A stretch of DNA of 64,000 nt from Rhizobium sp. TH135 (lineage in GTDB: Bacteria > Pseudomonadota > Alphaproteobacteria > Rhizobiales > Rhizobiaceae): the NCBI RefSeq assembly GCF_002855515.1, contig NZ_PKRP01000002.1, positions 729,267 to 793,266 on the forward strand. The letters run 5' to 3'. This document shows positions 55,956-64,000 of the stretch, piece by piece. The notes under the pieces are model-generated. The model was not told the origin of the DNA. It ran no database searches and saw only the letters and a program-made list of their open reading frames with translations. Positions within the stretch are counted from its first letter, which is position 1; every line of letters begins with the position of its first letter. The translations under genes were made by a program, and so were the position numbers.

Positions 55956-56996
55956 ATGCTTCCAGGTACGAGAAAACGTCGTCAGCGCCAGGATAAGGTC
56001 ACTTTGTCTGACGTCGCCCATCAGGCGGGTGTCAGCGCCATCACCGTCTCCCGAGCTCTGCGCGATCCTGAAAAAGTCTCACCCCATTTGCGCGATACCA
56101 TCCTCAGGGTTGTCGAGGAGATGGGTTATGTGCCCGATCTCGCGGCAAGGGCGCTTGCCAGCAAGAACAGTGGTCTCGTCGGCGTCATGTCTCCCGGTTT
56201 GACCAGCCATGCCTTCCTGGCCCTGATCCGCGGCATCGAGGATCGCGTCCGCTCCTCCGATCTGCGCATCCAATATGCCAGCGCCGATACCGACGCCGAG
56301 GATCAGCTTCGCCAGTTGCGCTTCTTTCTCTCGCAAAACCCTGCTGGCCTCATTCATGTGGGCCAGATCGGCGATGCTGCGATCGATGATCTCCTGCGGC
56401 GGGCGCCTTGTCCGGTCGTCGAGATCATGGATGTCAGCCGGCAACCCTCGGACATGGCGATCGGCATCGATCACCGCCTGGCGGCCGAGACGGCAACGCG
56501 GCATCTGATTGAAAAGGGCTACAGGCGCATTGCCATGCTCGGCGGCGCCTGGGATTTCCGCGCCCGTCGGCGTCTGGAAGGCTTCCAGGCGGTGCTCGAA
56601 GAGGCCGGCCTGTTCGACCCGTCCCTCGTTCTGTCCATCGATGGCAATACAAGCGTGGGGCTGGGATGCCATCTTCTCGACCGGCTGAAGACCGAGGCCC
56701 CGGATGCCGATGCCGCCTTCTGTCATAACGATGACATCGCTCTCGGCGTGCTCTTCGAATGTCAGCGGCGCGGGCTCTCCGTCCCCGGGGATTTCGGCAT
56801 CTGCGGCTTCAACGATCTCGACTATGCAGGCTTTGCCTTCCCGGCTATCACCTCCGTGCGCGTCCCGCGTTACGAGATCGGCTATCGCGCGGTCGATATG
56901 ATCATCCGGGCGGCCGGCTCGGGCGCGTCTCCGGCAAAGCTGGTCGATCTCGGCTATCAGCTCGTGCAGCGGGGATCGACAGCACGACAGGGGTGA
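55956..56996 (+). CDS. LacI-family transcriptional regulator (GntR/gluconate-type)
   Basis: This 346-residue regulator has an N-terminal LacI helix-turn-helix (VTLSDVAHQAGVSAITVSRALRDPEKVSPHLRDTI), a hinge (AARALASKNSGLVGVM) and a periplasmic-binding-like ligand domain (about 65-340) with AFCHNDDIALGVLFECQRRG and GFNDLDYAG. The arrangement of the ligand domain resembles repressors of gluconate-type genes, but no metabolic genes are beside it. ATG 55926 and ATG 55956 are both possible starts; the latter has GGTGAG upstream. Confidence 0.9.
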   Translation: MLPGTRKRRQRQDKVTLSDVAHQAGVSAITVSRALRDPEKVSPHLRDTILRVVEEMGYVPDLAARALASKNSGLVGVMSPGLTSHAFLALIRGIEDRVRSSDLRIQYASADTDAEDQLRQLRFFLSQNPAGLIHVGQIGDAAIDDLLRRAPCPVVEIMDVSRQPSDMAIGIDHRLAAETATRHLIEKGYRRIAMLGGAWDFRARRRLEGFQAVLEEAGLFDPSLVLSIDGNTSVGLGCHLLDRLKTEAPDADAAFCHNDDIALGVLFECQRRGLSVPGDFGICGFNDLDYAGFAFPAITSVRVPRYEIGYRAVDMIIRAAGSGASPAKLVDLGYQLVQRGSTARQG

Positions 56997-57041
56997 CCAA
57001 AGGCCACCCCTGAGCATGCTATTCTTCGTTTCTTGGCCCGA

Positions 57042-58733
57042 TCAGGCGGCGCGGGCGCTGCGATGCATCGTGCTGCCACCATGGTGATTGCCCAGATTGA
57101 ACTGGTTGATCATGCCGCGCAGCTTTTGCGTTTCGTTGGAAAGGGTCGAGGCCGCAGCGCTGCTCTCTTCCACCATCGCCGCGTTCTGCTGCGTCGTCTG
57201 GTCCATGCCGTTCACGGCGCTGTTGACTTCCACCAGGCCCGACGACTGCTCCCGTGCGGCAGTCGAGATCGCCACCACGTGGTCGTTGATCTCGACGATC
57301 AGCTTGCTGATCGATTTCAGCGCCCCACCGGTATCGCTGACCAGCTTAACGCCGGTTGAAACCTCACTGGCCGAGTTCTGGATCAGGTCCTTGATCTCCT
57401 TTGCGGCCTTGGCTGAGCGCTGGGCGAGTTCGCGAACTTCCTGAGCAACCACCGCAAAGCCGCGACCGGCCTCGCCAGCGCGTGCTGCCTCGACGCCGGC
57501 ATTGAGCGCCAGAAGGTTGGTCTGGAAGGCGATTTCGTCGATTACCCCGATGATGTTGGAGATCTTCGAGGAGGAATCCTCGATACGGCTCATGGCGTCC
57601 ACGGCCTGCGACACGACTTCACCGGATTTCTCGGCGCTCGCCTTGGCCGAACCCGCGACATCGCGCGCTTCCTGGGCGCGTTGGGCAGATGAGCCGACAT
57701 TTGCGGTGATCTCTTCCAGGGCGGCTGCCGTTTCCTCGAGATTGGCCGCCTGGCTTTCGGTGCGGCGCGAAAGGTCGCCCACACCCTGGCCGATTTCCTG
57801 CGTGCCCTGGCTGATCACATCGACGCTGGCCGAAATCTCGCGGAACGTATCGCAGAGCTGGGACACCGAGCGGTTGAGATCATGGCGCAAGAATTCGAAC
57901 TCGGCCGCGAAGGGCTCGGTCAGCTGGAAGGCAAAATCACCGGAACAGAGACGCTTCAGTGCGTCGCCGAGCGAGCTCACCGTGCGCACGCGGGCCGTGA
58001 CATCGGTCGCAAACTTGACCACCTTCACCACCTTGCCGTTGATATCGAGGATCGGGTTATAGGACGCGGCAATGATCACTTCCTTGCCGGACTTGGTCAC
58101 ACGCGGGAACTCTGCGGCGATGTACTGTCCATCGCGCAGGGTCTGCCAGAACTTCTTGTATTCCTCTGTATTCGCATGGCCCTTGTCGACGAACATGCTG
58201 TGATGCTGTCCGATGATTTCCCCCGGCGCATAGCCCATCAGCGAGAAGAAGTTCTGGTTGGCGCTCATGATCTTGCCGTCGACCGAGAACTCGATGATGG
58301 CCTGCGAGCGGCTGATCGCGGCGATCTGCGCGGCGTAGTCCACATTCAGCAGGCGTGCCTTGGCATCCGCCCATTCGACGACGAAGCCGACGGTCTTGGC
58401 ACCCTGCTGGAGCGGTGTGACAAGAAGGTCGAACACGCGGTTCCCCACGGTGATCGTCGCGCTGTGACGGTTCTTCAGGGCCGCCAGCATATTGCGCTGG
58501 TGGGATGGGTTCTTGTGAAAGACGTCGATATTGCTGCCGATAAGGGATGCCACGCTGAACTTCGGCAGCTCCTTCTTCAGATCCGACTCGGCTTCCTTCA
58601 GCAGCTCCATGACCGCTGGGTTCATGTATCTGATATTGAGCTTGGCGTCGGCCACCATGACATTGGCTTGCAGCGCATCGAGCGCAAGCATCTTGGCAGC
58701 GTTCCCCGAATTCACGAAAGCAGACAGTCCCAT
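57042..58733 (-). CDS. Cytoplasmic PAS-containing methyl-accepting chemotaxis protein
   Basis: This 563-residue chemoreceptor lacks transmembrane helices. The N-terminal region (1-130) is PAS-like, followed by a second PAS domain (about 135-250; [31 protein letters not shown]), a short HAMP-like segment (about 255-310) and a signalling domain (about 310-545) with the conserved tip [21 protein letters not shown]. Soluble PAS receptors monitor cytoplasmic redox or metabolic state. The C-terminus lacks the pentapeptide for CheR tethering. No che genes are near. Confidence 0.93.
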   Translation of the reverse strand: MGLSAFVNSGNAAKMLALDALQANVMVADAKLNIRYMNPAVMELLKEAESDLKKELPKFSVASLIGSNIDVFHKNPSHQRNMLAALKNRHSATITVGNRVFDLLVTPLQQGAKTVGFVVEWADAKARLLNVDYAAQIAAISRSQAIIEFSVDGKIMSANQNFFSLMGYAPGEIIGQHHSMFVDKGHANTEEYKKFWQTLRDGQYIAAEFPRVTKSGKEVIIAASYNPILDINGKVVKVVKFATDVTARVRTVSSLGDALKRLCSGDFAFQLTEPFAAEFEFLRHDLNRSVSQLCDTFREISASVDVISQGTQEIGQGVGDLSRRTESQAANLEETAAALEEITANVGSSAQRAQEARDVAGSAKASAEKSGEVVSQAVDAMSRIEDSSSKISNIIGVIDEIAFQTNLLALNAGVEAARAGEAGRGFAVVAQEVRELAQRSAKAAKEIKDLIQNSASEVSTGVKLVSDTGGALKSISKLIVEINDHVVAISTAAREQSSGLVEVNSAVNGMDQTTQQNAAMVEESSAAASTLSNETQKLRGMINQFNLGNHHGGSTMHRSARAA

Positions 58734-58906
58734 AGTCCCTCCGACTGATGCCAGCGGCCCTGCCCGCTGACGTTACGAGAATTAGATATCGTGAAAATGC
58801 ATACAAGAGATAAATGAAACACTAAAATAGCGGCGCCTTGTCTACCTTTTCGGGTCGAAAATGCAGCTTCTTGAAAAAAAAGTGGGGTCAGGTGAGGGGG
58901 GATTGC

Positions 58907-59821
58907 TTAGACGGCTTCGCGAAGATCCGTCGCTTTTGCCGCCAGCATGTCGAGGAATGCATCGAGATCCTGGAGAAACAAGACGCCCGGCATGTCCGAC
59001 ATTGCCATATAGGCAGCGCCGCCGAGCCAGATCGCGATGCTGGGCAAAAGCGCCGCACGCAATTCACCCAGATGCCGCTCGAGAGGCGCCTTGCGCCCGG
59101 TGAGCGCGCTCAGGCAGACGCAGCGGACATTCCGCCGATGGGCCGCATCGACGATCTCGCTGGCGGGCAGGTTGGCGCCCAGAAACAGCGCATTCCAGCC
59201 CTTGAGACGTGCGAGCAGTGTGGCGACCAGCGCCCCCATGTCATGCTCTTCCTTTTCCGGCGTCGTTGCGAGCAGACGCGGTGCGTCGACGGCAGGTGGC
59301 GGACAGCGATCGAAGAGCCCGCCCAGTATGCGCTTGATCTGCGCCGTCGTCATGTGCTCGGCGGCTATGGTCACATCGCCCGCCGCCCACAGCGAGCCGA
59401 TTTCCCGCATCAGCGGCAAGACGGTCGCGCGGATGAAATGCTCGGGCGGATCCCGCTCCGCCCGCGTCTGCAGCAGGCTCTGCAGCCGTTCGCTATCCAG
59501 GGCCTTCACGGCATCCAGAATGTCGGAGAGGGCGTTGCGCGCTTCCAGCTCATATTCGAGCCGCGACAGCATCTCTGTCGAGAGCGGCACGAGAGAACCG
59601 ATCCGATGGCCGGCATCGCTGCAGCTTTTCAGTAGTCTCAGGCGCTCCACCTGCTCACGGGTGTAAAAGCGCCGTCCCGTCGGGCTGCGTTCGGCGGGCG
59701 TGATCCCGTAGCGCCGCTCCCAGGCATGCAGCAGGAGTTTCGAAACGCCGCTCGTGGCGAGTGTTTCGGCAAGGCCAATCAGCACTTCCCTTTCCTGATG
59801 CCTGTTTCGATGCATGCCCAC
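58907..59821 (-). CDS. MerR-type regulator with B12-binding domain (CarH/LitR-like)
   Basis: This 304-residue regulator has an N-terminal MerR winged helix (HAWERRYGITPAERSPTGRRFYTREQVERL), a helical-bundle cap (about 100-165) and a Rossmann cobalamin-binding domain (about 180-300). The cap has W145 and E155-H156 in the W-x9-EH arrangement known in the CarH photoreceptor, and EEHDMG (E191-x-H193) is the cobalamin-ligand loop. CarH represses in the dark as an adenosylcobalamin tetramer and dissociates in light. Target genes are not evident, and light sensing here is inferred. Confidence 0.85.
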   Translation of the reverse strand: MGMHRNRHQEREVLIGLAETLATSGVSKLLLHAWERRYGITPAERSPTGRRFYTREQVERLRLLKSCSDAGHRIGSLVPLSTEMLSRLEYELEARNALSDILDAVKALDSERLQSLLQTRAERDPPEHFIRATVLPLMREIGSLWAAGDVTIAAEHMTTAQIKRILGGLFDRCPPPAVDAPRLLATTPEKEEHDMGALVATLLARLKGWNALFLGANLPASEIVDAAHRRNVRCVCLSALTGRKAPLERHLGELRAALLPSIAIWLGGAAYMAMSDMPGVLFLQDLDAFLDMLAAKATDLREAV

Positions 59822-59892
59822 CCCAAACTGATTTGCTGTTTATATTAGCGTGTCGTTTCAGGAAGAAAAGCGGGCTTGCTGCATCGACATGA

Positions 59893-59923
59893 AACGAAAA
59901 CGGCCCGCGCAAGGCGGGCCGTT
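59893..59923 (-). terminator. Rho-independent terminator after cysN
   Basis: AACGGCCCGC and GCGGGCCGTT form a perfect 10-bp stem with a 5-base loop, followed on the minus strand by a T-rich tract. It lies 23 bases past the cysN stop. Confidence 0.85.
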
Positions 59924-59945
59924 CCATAGACGCTGGATCAGGCTG

Positions 59946-61424
59946 TCAGCCGTCGATGTCGTCGAGCAACTGCCGGGCTTCAGCCGTGGTGACGCGGCGG
60001 GTTTCCACCTCGTCACGGCGGCTGGCGAGCAGCTCGGTTGCCAGCAGCTGTTCGGCTAGATCGGATGGGAGCGACAGGATGACGCGACCGTCATGGGCGT
60101 TCAAACCGCCAAGTTCGGTGCGCTTGGCGGTGATCATGCCGCCGGCCACCGTGTTGTTGGTATCCGGGTCGATCAGGATGAAGGCACCGGTGCCGCGGTT
60201 CAGCTCGTAAGGGTCGAAGATCGCGGTTTCGTCGAAGGACAGATGCACCTTTCCGATCGCGTTCATCTGCAGCATTTCGGCCGCCTGCCACTTGCCCGAC
60301 TTCAGCTCGAGCTGCTGTACCGGCTGCACCTGCACGCGCTGCCGGCGCGAGCCGGCCTTCAGCCAGTAGCGCTTGCCGGGCACGATGCCGTCGGGCTGCA
60401 GCGCCACGATCTGCGCGTCGAAGGCAAGGCCCGTTTGCGGTTGGGCATCGAGCGAGACGATCATGTCGCCGCGCGCGACATCCACCTGGCGGTCGAGCAC
60501 CAGCGTGATCGCGTCACCGGAAACAGCGGCATTGCGCACCAGGTCGAAGGTGACGATCTGCTTGACGTTCGCCACCTGACCGGACGGCAGGATGGCAACG
60601 CTGTCGCCGGGCTTGACCGAACCGCCGGCGACCGTGCCCTGGTATCCGCGGAAGCTTTCGCCCGGACGCGAGACGCGCTGGACGGGCAGGCGGAAGCCGG
60701 TCGACTGACCGGAGCGCAGGGTGGCAAGTTCCAGCGTCTCGACCAGTGTCGGGCCTTCATACCACGGGATGACCGACTTGCCGGAATAGACGACGTTTTC
60801 GCCCTTCAGCGCCGACATCGGGATGGCGGTGACCTGGCGCACGCCGAGCGACAGCGCCAGCGCCTTGAAATCGGTGCTGATCTGGTCGAACACGGCGCGG
60901 TCATAACCCACGAGGTCGAACTTGTTGACCGCCAGCACGAACTGCTTGATGCCCATCAGCGAGGCGATGGTGGCGTGGCGGCGGGTCTGTTCGAGCAGGC
61001 CGGCACGTGCATCGACCAGCAGGATGGCGAGGTCCGCCGTCGAGGCGCCGGTTGCCATGTTGCGGGTATACTGCTCATGGCCGGGCGTATCGGCAACGAT
61101 GAAGGAGCGGCGGTCGGTGGCGAAATAGCGATAGGCGACATCGATGGTGATGCCCTGTTCGCGCTCGGCCTGCAGACCATCGAGCAGAAGCGCGAAATCC
61201 GGCAGGCCGAGATCGTTTTGCTGGCCGGAATCACGGCGCAGCGTCGCGGCCTGATCTTCCTTGACGGCCTTGGTATCCCAGAGCAGGCGGCCGATCAGCG
61301 TCGACTTGCCGTCGTCGACCGAGCCGCAGGTGATGAGACGCAGCGGGCGGCTATCACGGATGACCGGTGCGGTGTCGGCGAGCGGAGCCTCGGAGGCGAG
61401 GGCGGTATTGGCTTGGGCGGTCAT
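59946..61424 (-). CDS. cysN: Sulfate adenylyltransferase subunit 1 (GTPase)
   Basis: This 492-residue EF-Tu-like GTPase stimulates APS formation by CysD. The nucleotide motifs are intact: GSVDDGKST, DTPGHEQYTRNM and NKFD. The translation-factor barrels follow at about residues 235-430. It ends without the APS-kinase (CysC) domain that is fused in NodQ-like proteins, so it is CysN alone. It is last in the cys operon, one base after cysD, with a terminator downstream. Confidence 0.96.
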   Translation of the reverse strand: MTAQANTALASEAPLADTAPVIRDSRPLRLITCGSVDDGKSTLIGRLLWDTKAVKEDQAATLRRDSGQQNDLGLPDFALLLDGLQAEREQGITIDVAYRYFATDRRSFIVADTPGHEQYTRNMATGASTADLAILLVDARAGLLEQTRRHATIASLMGIKQFVLAVNKFDLVGYDRAVFDQISTDFKALALSLGVRQVTAIPMSALKGENVVYSGKSVIPWYEGPTLVETLELATLRSGQSTGFRLPVQRVSRPGESFRGYQGTVAGGSVKPGDSVAILPSGQVANVKQIVTFDLVRNAAVSGDAITLVLDRQVDVARGDMIVSLDAQPQTGLAFDAQIVALQPDGIVPGKRYWLKAGSRRQRVQVQPVQQLELKSGKWQAAEMLQMNAIGKVHLSFDETAIFDPYELNRGTGAFILIDPDTNNTVAGGMITAKRTELGGLNAHDGRVILSLPSDLAEQLLATELLASRRDEVETRRVTTAEARQLLDDIDG

Positions 61425-61425
61425 C

Positions 61426-62382
61426 TCAGAAATATCCTTCGCGCTTCTTCTTTTCCATCGATCCGGCCTGGTCGCGGTCGATGGCGCGGCCCTGGCGTTC
61501 GGAGACGGTGGCGATTTCGAGTTCGGCGATCACCGCATCCAGCGTGGTCGCATTCGAACGGATGCCGCCGGTCAGCGGCCAGCAGCCGAGCGTACGGAAG
61601 CGCAGCATGCCTTCCTGGATCTGTTCGCCCGGAAGCGCTTCGAAACGCGGATCTTCCGCCCACATCAGCATGCCGTCGCGTTCGACATACTTTTGCTTCT
61701 TCGCATAGTAAAGCGGCGGCAGCTCGATGTTTTCAGCCTGGATGTAGCGCCAGATGTCAACTTCGGTCCAGTTCGAGAGCGGGAAGGCGCGCACGCTCTC
61801 GCCGCGGCGGATCATGCCGTTATAGATGTTCCAGAGTTCCGGGCGCTGGTTGCGCGGATCCCATTTGTGGTCGGGCGTGCGGAAGGAATAGATGCGTTCC
61901 TTGGCGCGGCTTGCTTCCTCGTCGCGGCGTGCGCCGCCAAAGGCTGCATCATACTTGCCGGCATCGAGTGCCTGGCGCAGCGCTTCCGTCTTCATCACGT
62001 CGGTATGATAGGACGAGCCATGGCTGAACGGGCCGATGCCTTCTTCCTTGCCGCGCGGATTGGTGTGCACGATCAGGTCGAGATCGAACTTCTCCGCCGT
62101 CGCATCGCGAAACGCGATCATCTCCGGGAATTTCCAGCCGGTGTCGATGTGCAGAAGCGGGAAGGGCACACGGCCGGGGAAGAAGGCCTTGCGCGCCAGA
62201 TGCAGGAGAACCGAACTGTCCTTGCCGATCGAATAGAGCATGACCGGCTTTTCGAACTCGGCTGCCACTTCGCGGAAAATGTAGATCGCTTCGTTCTCGA
62301 GCGCCTTCAGATGCGGATCGAGCGGCGGCTTGGTCGCGGGATCCTTGGAATGCGGATCGAATTCGGATGTGTGTACGTGCAT
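61426..62382 (-). CDS. cysD: Sulfate adenylyltransferase subunit 2
   Basis: This 318-residue enzyme of the ATP pyrophosphatase (N-type) fold makes APS from sulfate and ATP as a complex with CysN. The ATP loop is [13 protein letters not shown], followed by [11 protein letters not shown]; the later [17 protein letters not shown] and GCWPLTGG are typical. It lies 75 bases from cysH and one base from cysN. Confidence 0.97.
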   Translation of the reverse strand: MHVHTSEFDPHSKDPATKPPLDPHLKALENEAIYIFREVAAEFEKPVMLYSIGKDSSVLLHLARKAFFPGRVPFPLLHIDTGWKFPEMIAFRDATAEKFDLDLIVHTNPRGKEEGIGPFSHGSSYHTDVMKTEALRQALDAGKYDAAFGGARRDEEASRAKERIYSFRTPDHKWDPRNQRPELWNIYNGMIRRGESVRAFPLSNWTEVDIWRYIQAENIELPPLYYAKKQKYVERDGMLMWAEDPRFEALPGEQIQEGMLRFRTLGCWPLTGGIRSNATTLDAVIAELEIATVSERQGRAIDRDQAGSMEKKKREGYF

Positions 62383-62457
62383 GGTCTTCTTTTTCTTTCT
62401 CTGGGCTTGTCGCCCGAAATCTCTGTCTTCCTGTGCGCCTGATCCGCTTCGGAAGCG

Positions 62458-63204
62458 TCAGGCCGGCGTCGGGATTGCGGATGAAGCGGCCTCCGGAACA
62501 TGCAGCCCGCATTCCCGCTTCTCGTCATTTTCCCACCACCAGCGGCCGGCGCGCTCCGGCTCGCCGGGCTTGATCGCCCGGGTGCAGGGCTCGCAGCCGA
62601 TCGACGGATAGCCTCGGGCATGCAGCGGATTGACCGGCACGCTTTCGGCCTCGACATAGGTGTTGATGTCGTCGAGCGACCAGTCGGCCAGCGGGTTCAC
62701 CTTGATCAGGTCGCGCTCCGCGTCATATTCGGCAAAGGGTGTGGCCGCGCGGTTGCCGGACTGGGAACGGCGCAAACCGGTGATCCAGAAGCGAGCGCCT
62801 GACAGCGCCTCCGCCAGCGGAACCAGCTTGCGCACATGACAGCAGGCATGGCGCGCTTCGACACTCTCATAAAAACCGTTCAGGCCATACTTCACCGCAT
62901 AGGCATCGATATCGTCAGGCTTGGGGTAGAAGCGCTTGATGGAAATGCCGAAACGCTCTTCTGTCTCGGCGATGAGGTCGACCGTTTCCTTGAAAAGCCG
63001 TCCGGTCTCCAGCGTCGAGACATCGATCGGAAGCCCGGCAAGGCCGATGGCCGCCGAGATCACCTGATCCTCGATGCCGAGCGAGGTGGTGAAAACGGCA
63101 CGACCCTCAAGGGCGGCGACGATGCGCAACCGGTCGGTGAGGTTTGCGGATGCCAGTTGCTGGTCCAGCGTCCTGGCCAGGTCTGCGGAAGTGTCGAAGG
63201 TCAT
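62458..63204 (-). CDS. cysH: Assimilatory adenylyl-sulfate (APS) reductase
   Basis: This 248-residue reductase uses thioredoxin to make sulfite. The pairs ACCHVRKL and GCEPCTR supply four cysteines for a [4Fe-4S] cluster, which marks the APS-using type and not the E. coli PAPS type. The ECGLHVPE motif near the C-terminus holds the catalytic Cys. The frame is open far upstream, but ATG 63204 gives the normal length. It is the first gene of cysH-cysD-cysN, with a candidate operator upstream. Confidence 0.95.
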   Translation of the reverse strand: MTFDTSADLARTLDQQLASANLTDRLRIVAALEGRAVFTTSLGIEDQVISAAIGLAGLPIDVSTLETGRLFKETVDLIAETEERFGISIKRFYPKPDDIDAYAVKYGLNGFYESVEARHACCHVRKLVPLAEALSGARFWITGLRRSQSGNRAATPFAEYDAERDLIKVNPLADWSLDDINTYVEAESVPVNPLHARGYPSIGCEPCTRAIKPGEPERAGRWWWENDEKRECGLHVPEAASSAIPTPA

Positions 63205-63294
63205 GATAGGATCCCTGCTCAGTGTCGACATTATCCGGCAAGAGCAGGGTGACGGACAGAAATCGACGTGCGCCGAGCCGCGAACAAAGAGCAA

Positions 63295-63317
63295 ATATCT
63301 CTCTCGCAGAGAGATAT
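63295..63317. promoter_or_regulatory. 23-bp palindrome, candidate Rrf2-family operator
   Basis: ATATCTCTCT and AGAGAGATAT are perfect inverted 10-bp arms around CGC, in the 222-base intergenic region between divergent cysH and the rrf2-like gene. Position and symmetry fit an operator shared by both promoters. Whether the Rrf2 protein is the ligand is inferred. Confidence 0.65.
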
Positions 63318-63426
63318 CGCGGCAATTCGTGCCGCAGGGCCCAAATGACACGTGGAACGGCATGCCGAATTGCGCTATGGCCGGAGGCACGATTTCCGGG
63401 CCGGCCCTGGCGGACAATGACGATCG

Positions 63427-63858
63427 ATGATCACACAGAAAGCCAAATATGCGCTGCGGGCGCTGACACTTCTCGCCCGTGCCGAGCCGGGTGAGCCGAT
63501 CCAGATCCCTGATATCGCCGATAAACAAAAGATCCCGAAGAAATTCCTCGAGCAGATCATGCTCGACCTGAAACGCGGCGGCATGGTTGAAAGCCGTCGT
63601 GGCAAGCAGGGCGGCTATCTGCTGCACCGGCCGGCAAGCGAGATCACCTATGGCGAAGTGCTGCGCCTGATCGACGGTCCCGTCGCGCCCTTGCCCTGCC
63701 TGTCGCTGACGGCCTATCGCCGCTGCGAGGATTGCGATGGCGAAACCGATTGCGAGATCCGCCGCGTCTTCGCCCGCGTCGCAGATGAGACCCGCGCAGT
63801 GCTGCTGTCGACGAGCCTTGCGGATGCCGTCGGCGAAGTCAGCGAGCCTCCCCACTGA
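63427..63858 (+). CDS. Rrf2-family transcriptional regulator
   Basis: This 143-residue regulator has an N-terminal winged helix (AKYALRALTLLARAEPGEP; IADKQKIPKKFLEQIM; GGMVESRRGKQGGYLLHRPASEI) and a C-terminal region with cysteines (PCLSLTAYRRCEDCDGETDCEIRRVF). The cysteines could hold an iron-sulfur cluster, as in IscR or RsrR, but their spacing (C, C-x2-C, C) is not the canonical IscR set. It is divergent from cysH and likely controls the sulfur genes, like CymR in Gram-positives. Confidence 0.88.
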   Translation: MITQKAKYALRALTLLARAEPGEPIQIPDIADKQKIPKKFLEQIMLDLKRGGMVESRRGKQGGYLLHRPASEITYGEVLRLIDGPVAPLPCLSLTAYRRCEDCDGETDCEIRRVFARVADETRAVLLSTSLADAVGEVSEPPH

Positions 63859-63900
63859 ACGGGACGGGCCGCAGGTCCTTCACACCATCCCTCCAAACGC

Positions 63901-63934
63901 AAAAAAAAGGCCCCGGGGCCGAAGCCCCGAGGCC
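63901..63934 (-). terminator. Strong Rho-independent terminator with UUCG loop
   Basis: On the minus strand GGCCTCGGGGC and GCCCCGGGGCC form an 11-bp stem (one G-U pair) around a TTCG tetraloop and run into eight T. It terminates the partial gene at the right edge. Confidence 0.9.
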
Positions 63935-63951
63935 CACCACGCACCCTTGAA

Positions 63952-64000
63952 TTAGGAGGCGTTGGAAACCGTGCGGTTGACCAGGGTCACCGACTTGTCG
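63952..64000 (-). CDS. C-terminal end of an unidentified gene
   Basis: The last 15 codons (ending DKSVTLVNRTVSNAS then TAA) of a minus-strand gene enter from the right edge, followed by a strong terminator. Too little is visible to identify it. Confidence 0.5.
   Translation of the reverse strand, partial: DKSVTLVNRTVSNAS

Noticed and set aside
60093..62442. Plus-strand frames over 390 codons opposite cysN and cysD
   Set aside because: cysN and cysD nucleotide motifs are complete on the minus strand, and these are shadow frames at high GC.
62458..63855. CysH extended to 465 residues
   Set aside because: The extension runs antisense over the Rrf2 gene and its palindrome; 248 residues is the normal APS reductase length.

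Overview
The window is chromosomal DNA from an alphaproteobacterium, most likely a member of the Rhizobiaceae. The evidence is a GC-rich coding style, a CcrM cell-cycle methyltransferase, a mutY / DUF721 / dsbA-like / smc / ppdK backbone that I recall as conserved in rhizobia, rhizobial-type flagellin ends, and two intergenic palindromic elements of the rhizobial kind. I cannot resolve the genus. There is no rRNA, CRISPR array, insertion sequence or prophage. Two tRNA genes are present, Gln(TTG) and Pro(CGG).

Layout. Positions 1-2.7 kb hold a MarR regulator with a palindromic operator, a YjbR-type protein, a palindromic repeat, a small membrane protein and ccrM. Positions 2.8-6.3 kb hold HAD hydrolase and mutY (minus strand), then an O-antigen ligase-like protein and a DUF721/DciA-like protein. 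Positions 6.5-15 kb hold an apparent accessory module: a SulP transporter with STAS and cyclic-nucleotide-binding domains, facing a three-gene operon of a SLAM/type XI-like outer-membrane translocon, a secreted FecR plus TbpB-like barrel protein, and a CHASE2 adenylate cyclase. The backbone resumes at 15.4-20.1 kb with a DsbA-like lipoprotein, smc and an Ivy-type lysozyme inhibitor. Positions 20-33.7 kb are mixed housekeeping and stress genes: an MFS carrier, a FabMG-like protein, an exported VOC protein, ppdK, an ECF41 sigma factor with its CMD partner and a recognisable ECF41 promoter, a cupin plus beta-lactamase-fold pair, membrane proteins and a PfpI/DJ-1 protein.

Positions 34-48 kb form an iron-acquisition island on the minus strand. 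It has an ECF sigma factor, a FecR anti-sigma factor, a TonB-dependent transducer, four genes resembling petrobactin asbA-asbB-asbC-asbD/E, and a FatBCD-type ferric-siderophore ABC transporter. No asbF-like dehydratase is present. Positions 48-59.8 kb contain a fatty acid desaturase, a PhnD-like protein, a diguanylate cyclase, a LuxR-type regulator, an oversized lone flagellin, small hypothetical genes, a LacI regulator, a soluble PAS chemoreceptor and a MerR-B12 (CarH/LitR-like) regulator. Positions 59.9-63.9 kb are sulfate assimilation genes (cysH-cysD-cysN) divergent from an Rrf2 regulator, with a near-perfect palindrome between them.

The most interesting system is the 6.5-15 kb module. 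Its parts suggest that an outer-membrane or secreted sensor feeds a periplasmic CHASE2 domain, that the cyclase makes cAMP, and that cAMP gates an anion transporter encoded next door. That chain is inferred from domain content and gene order and is not demonstrated.
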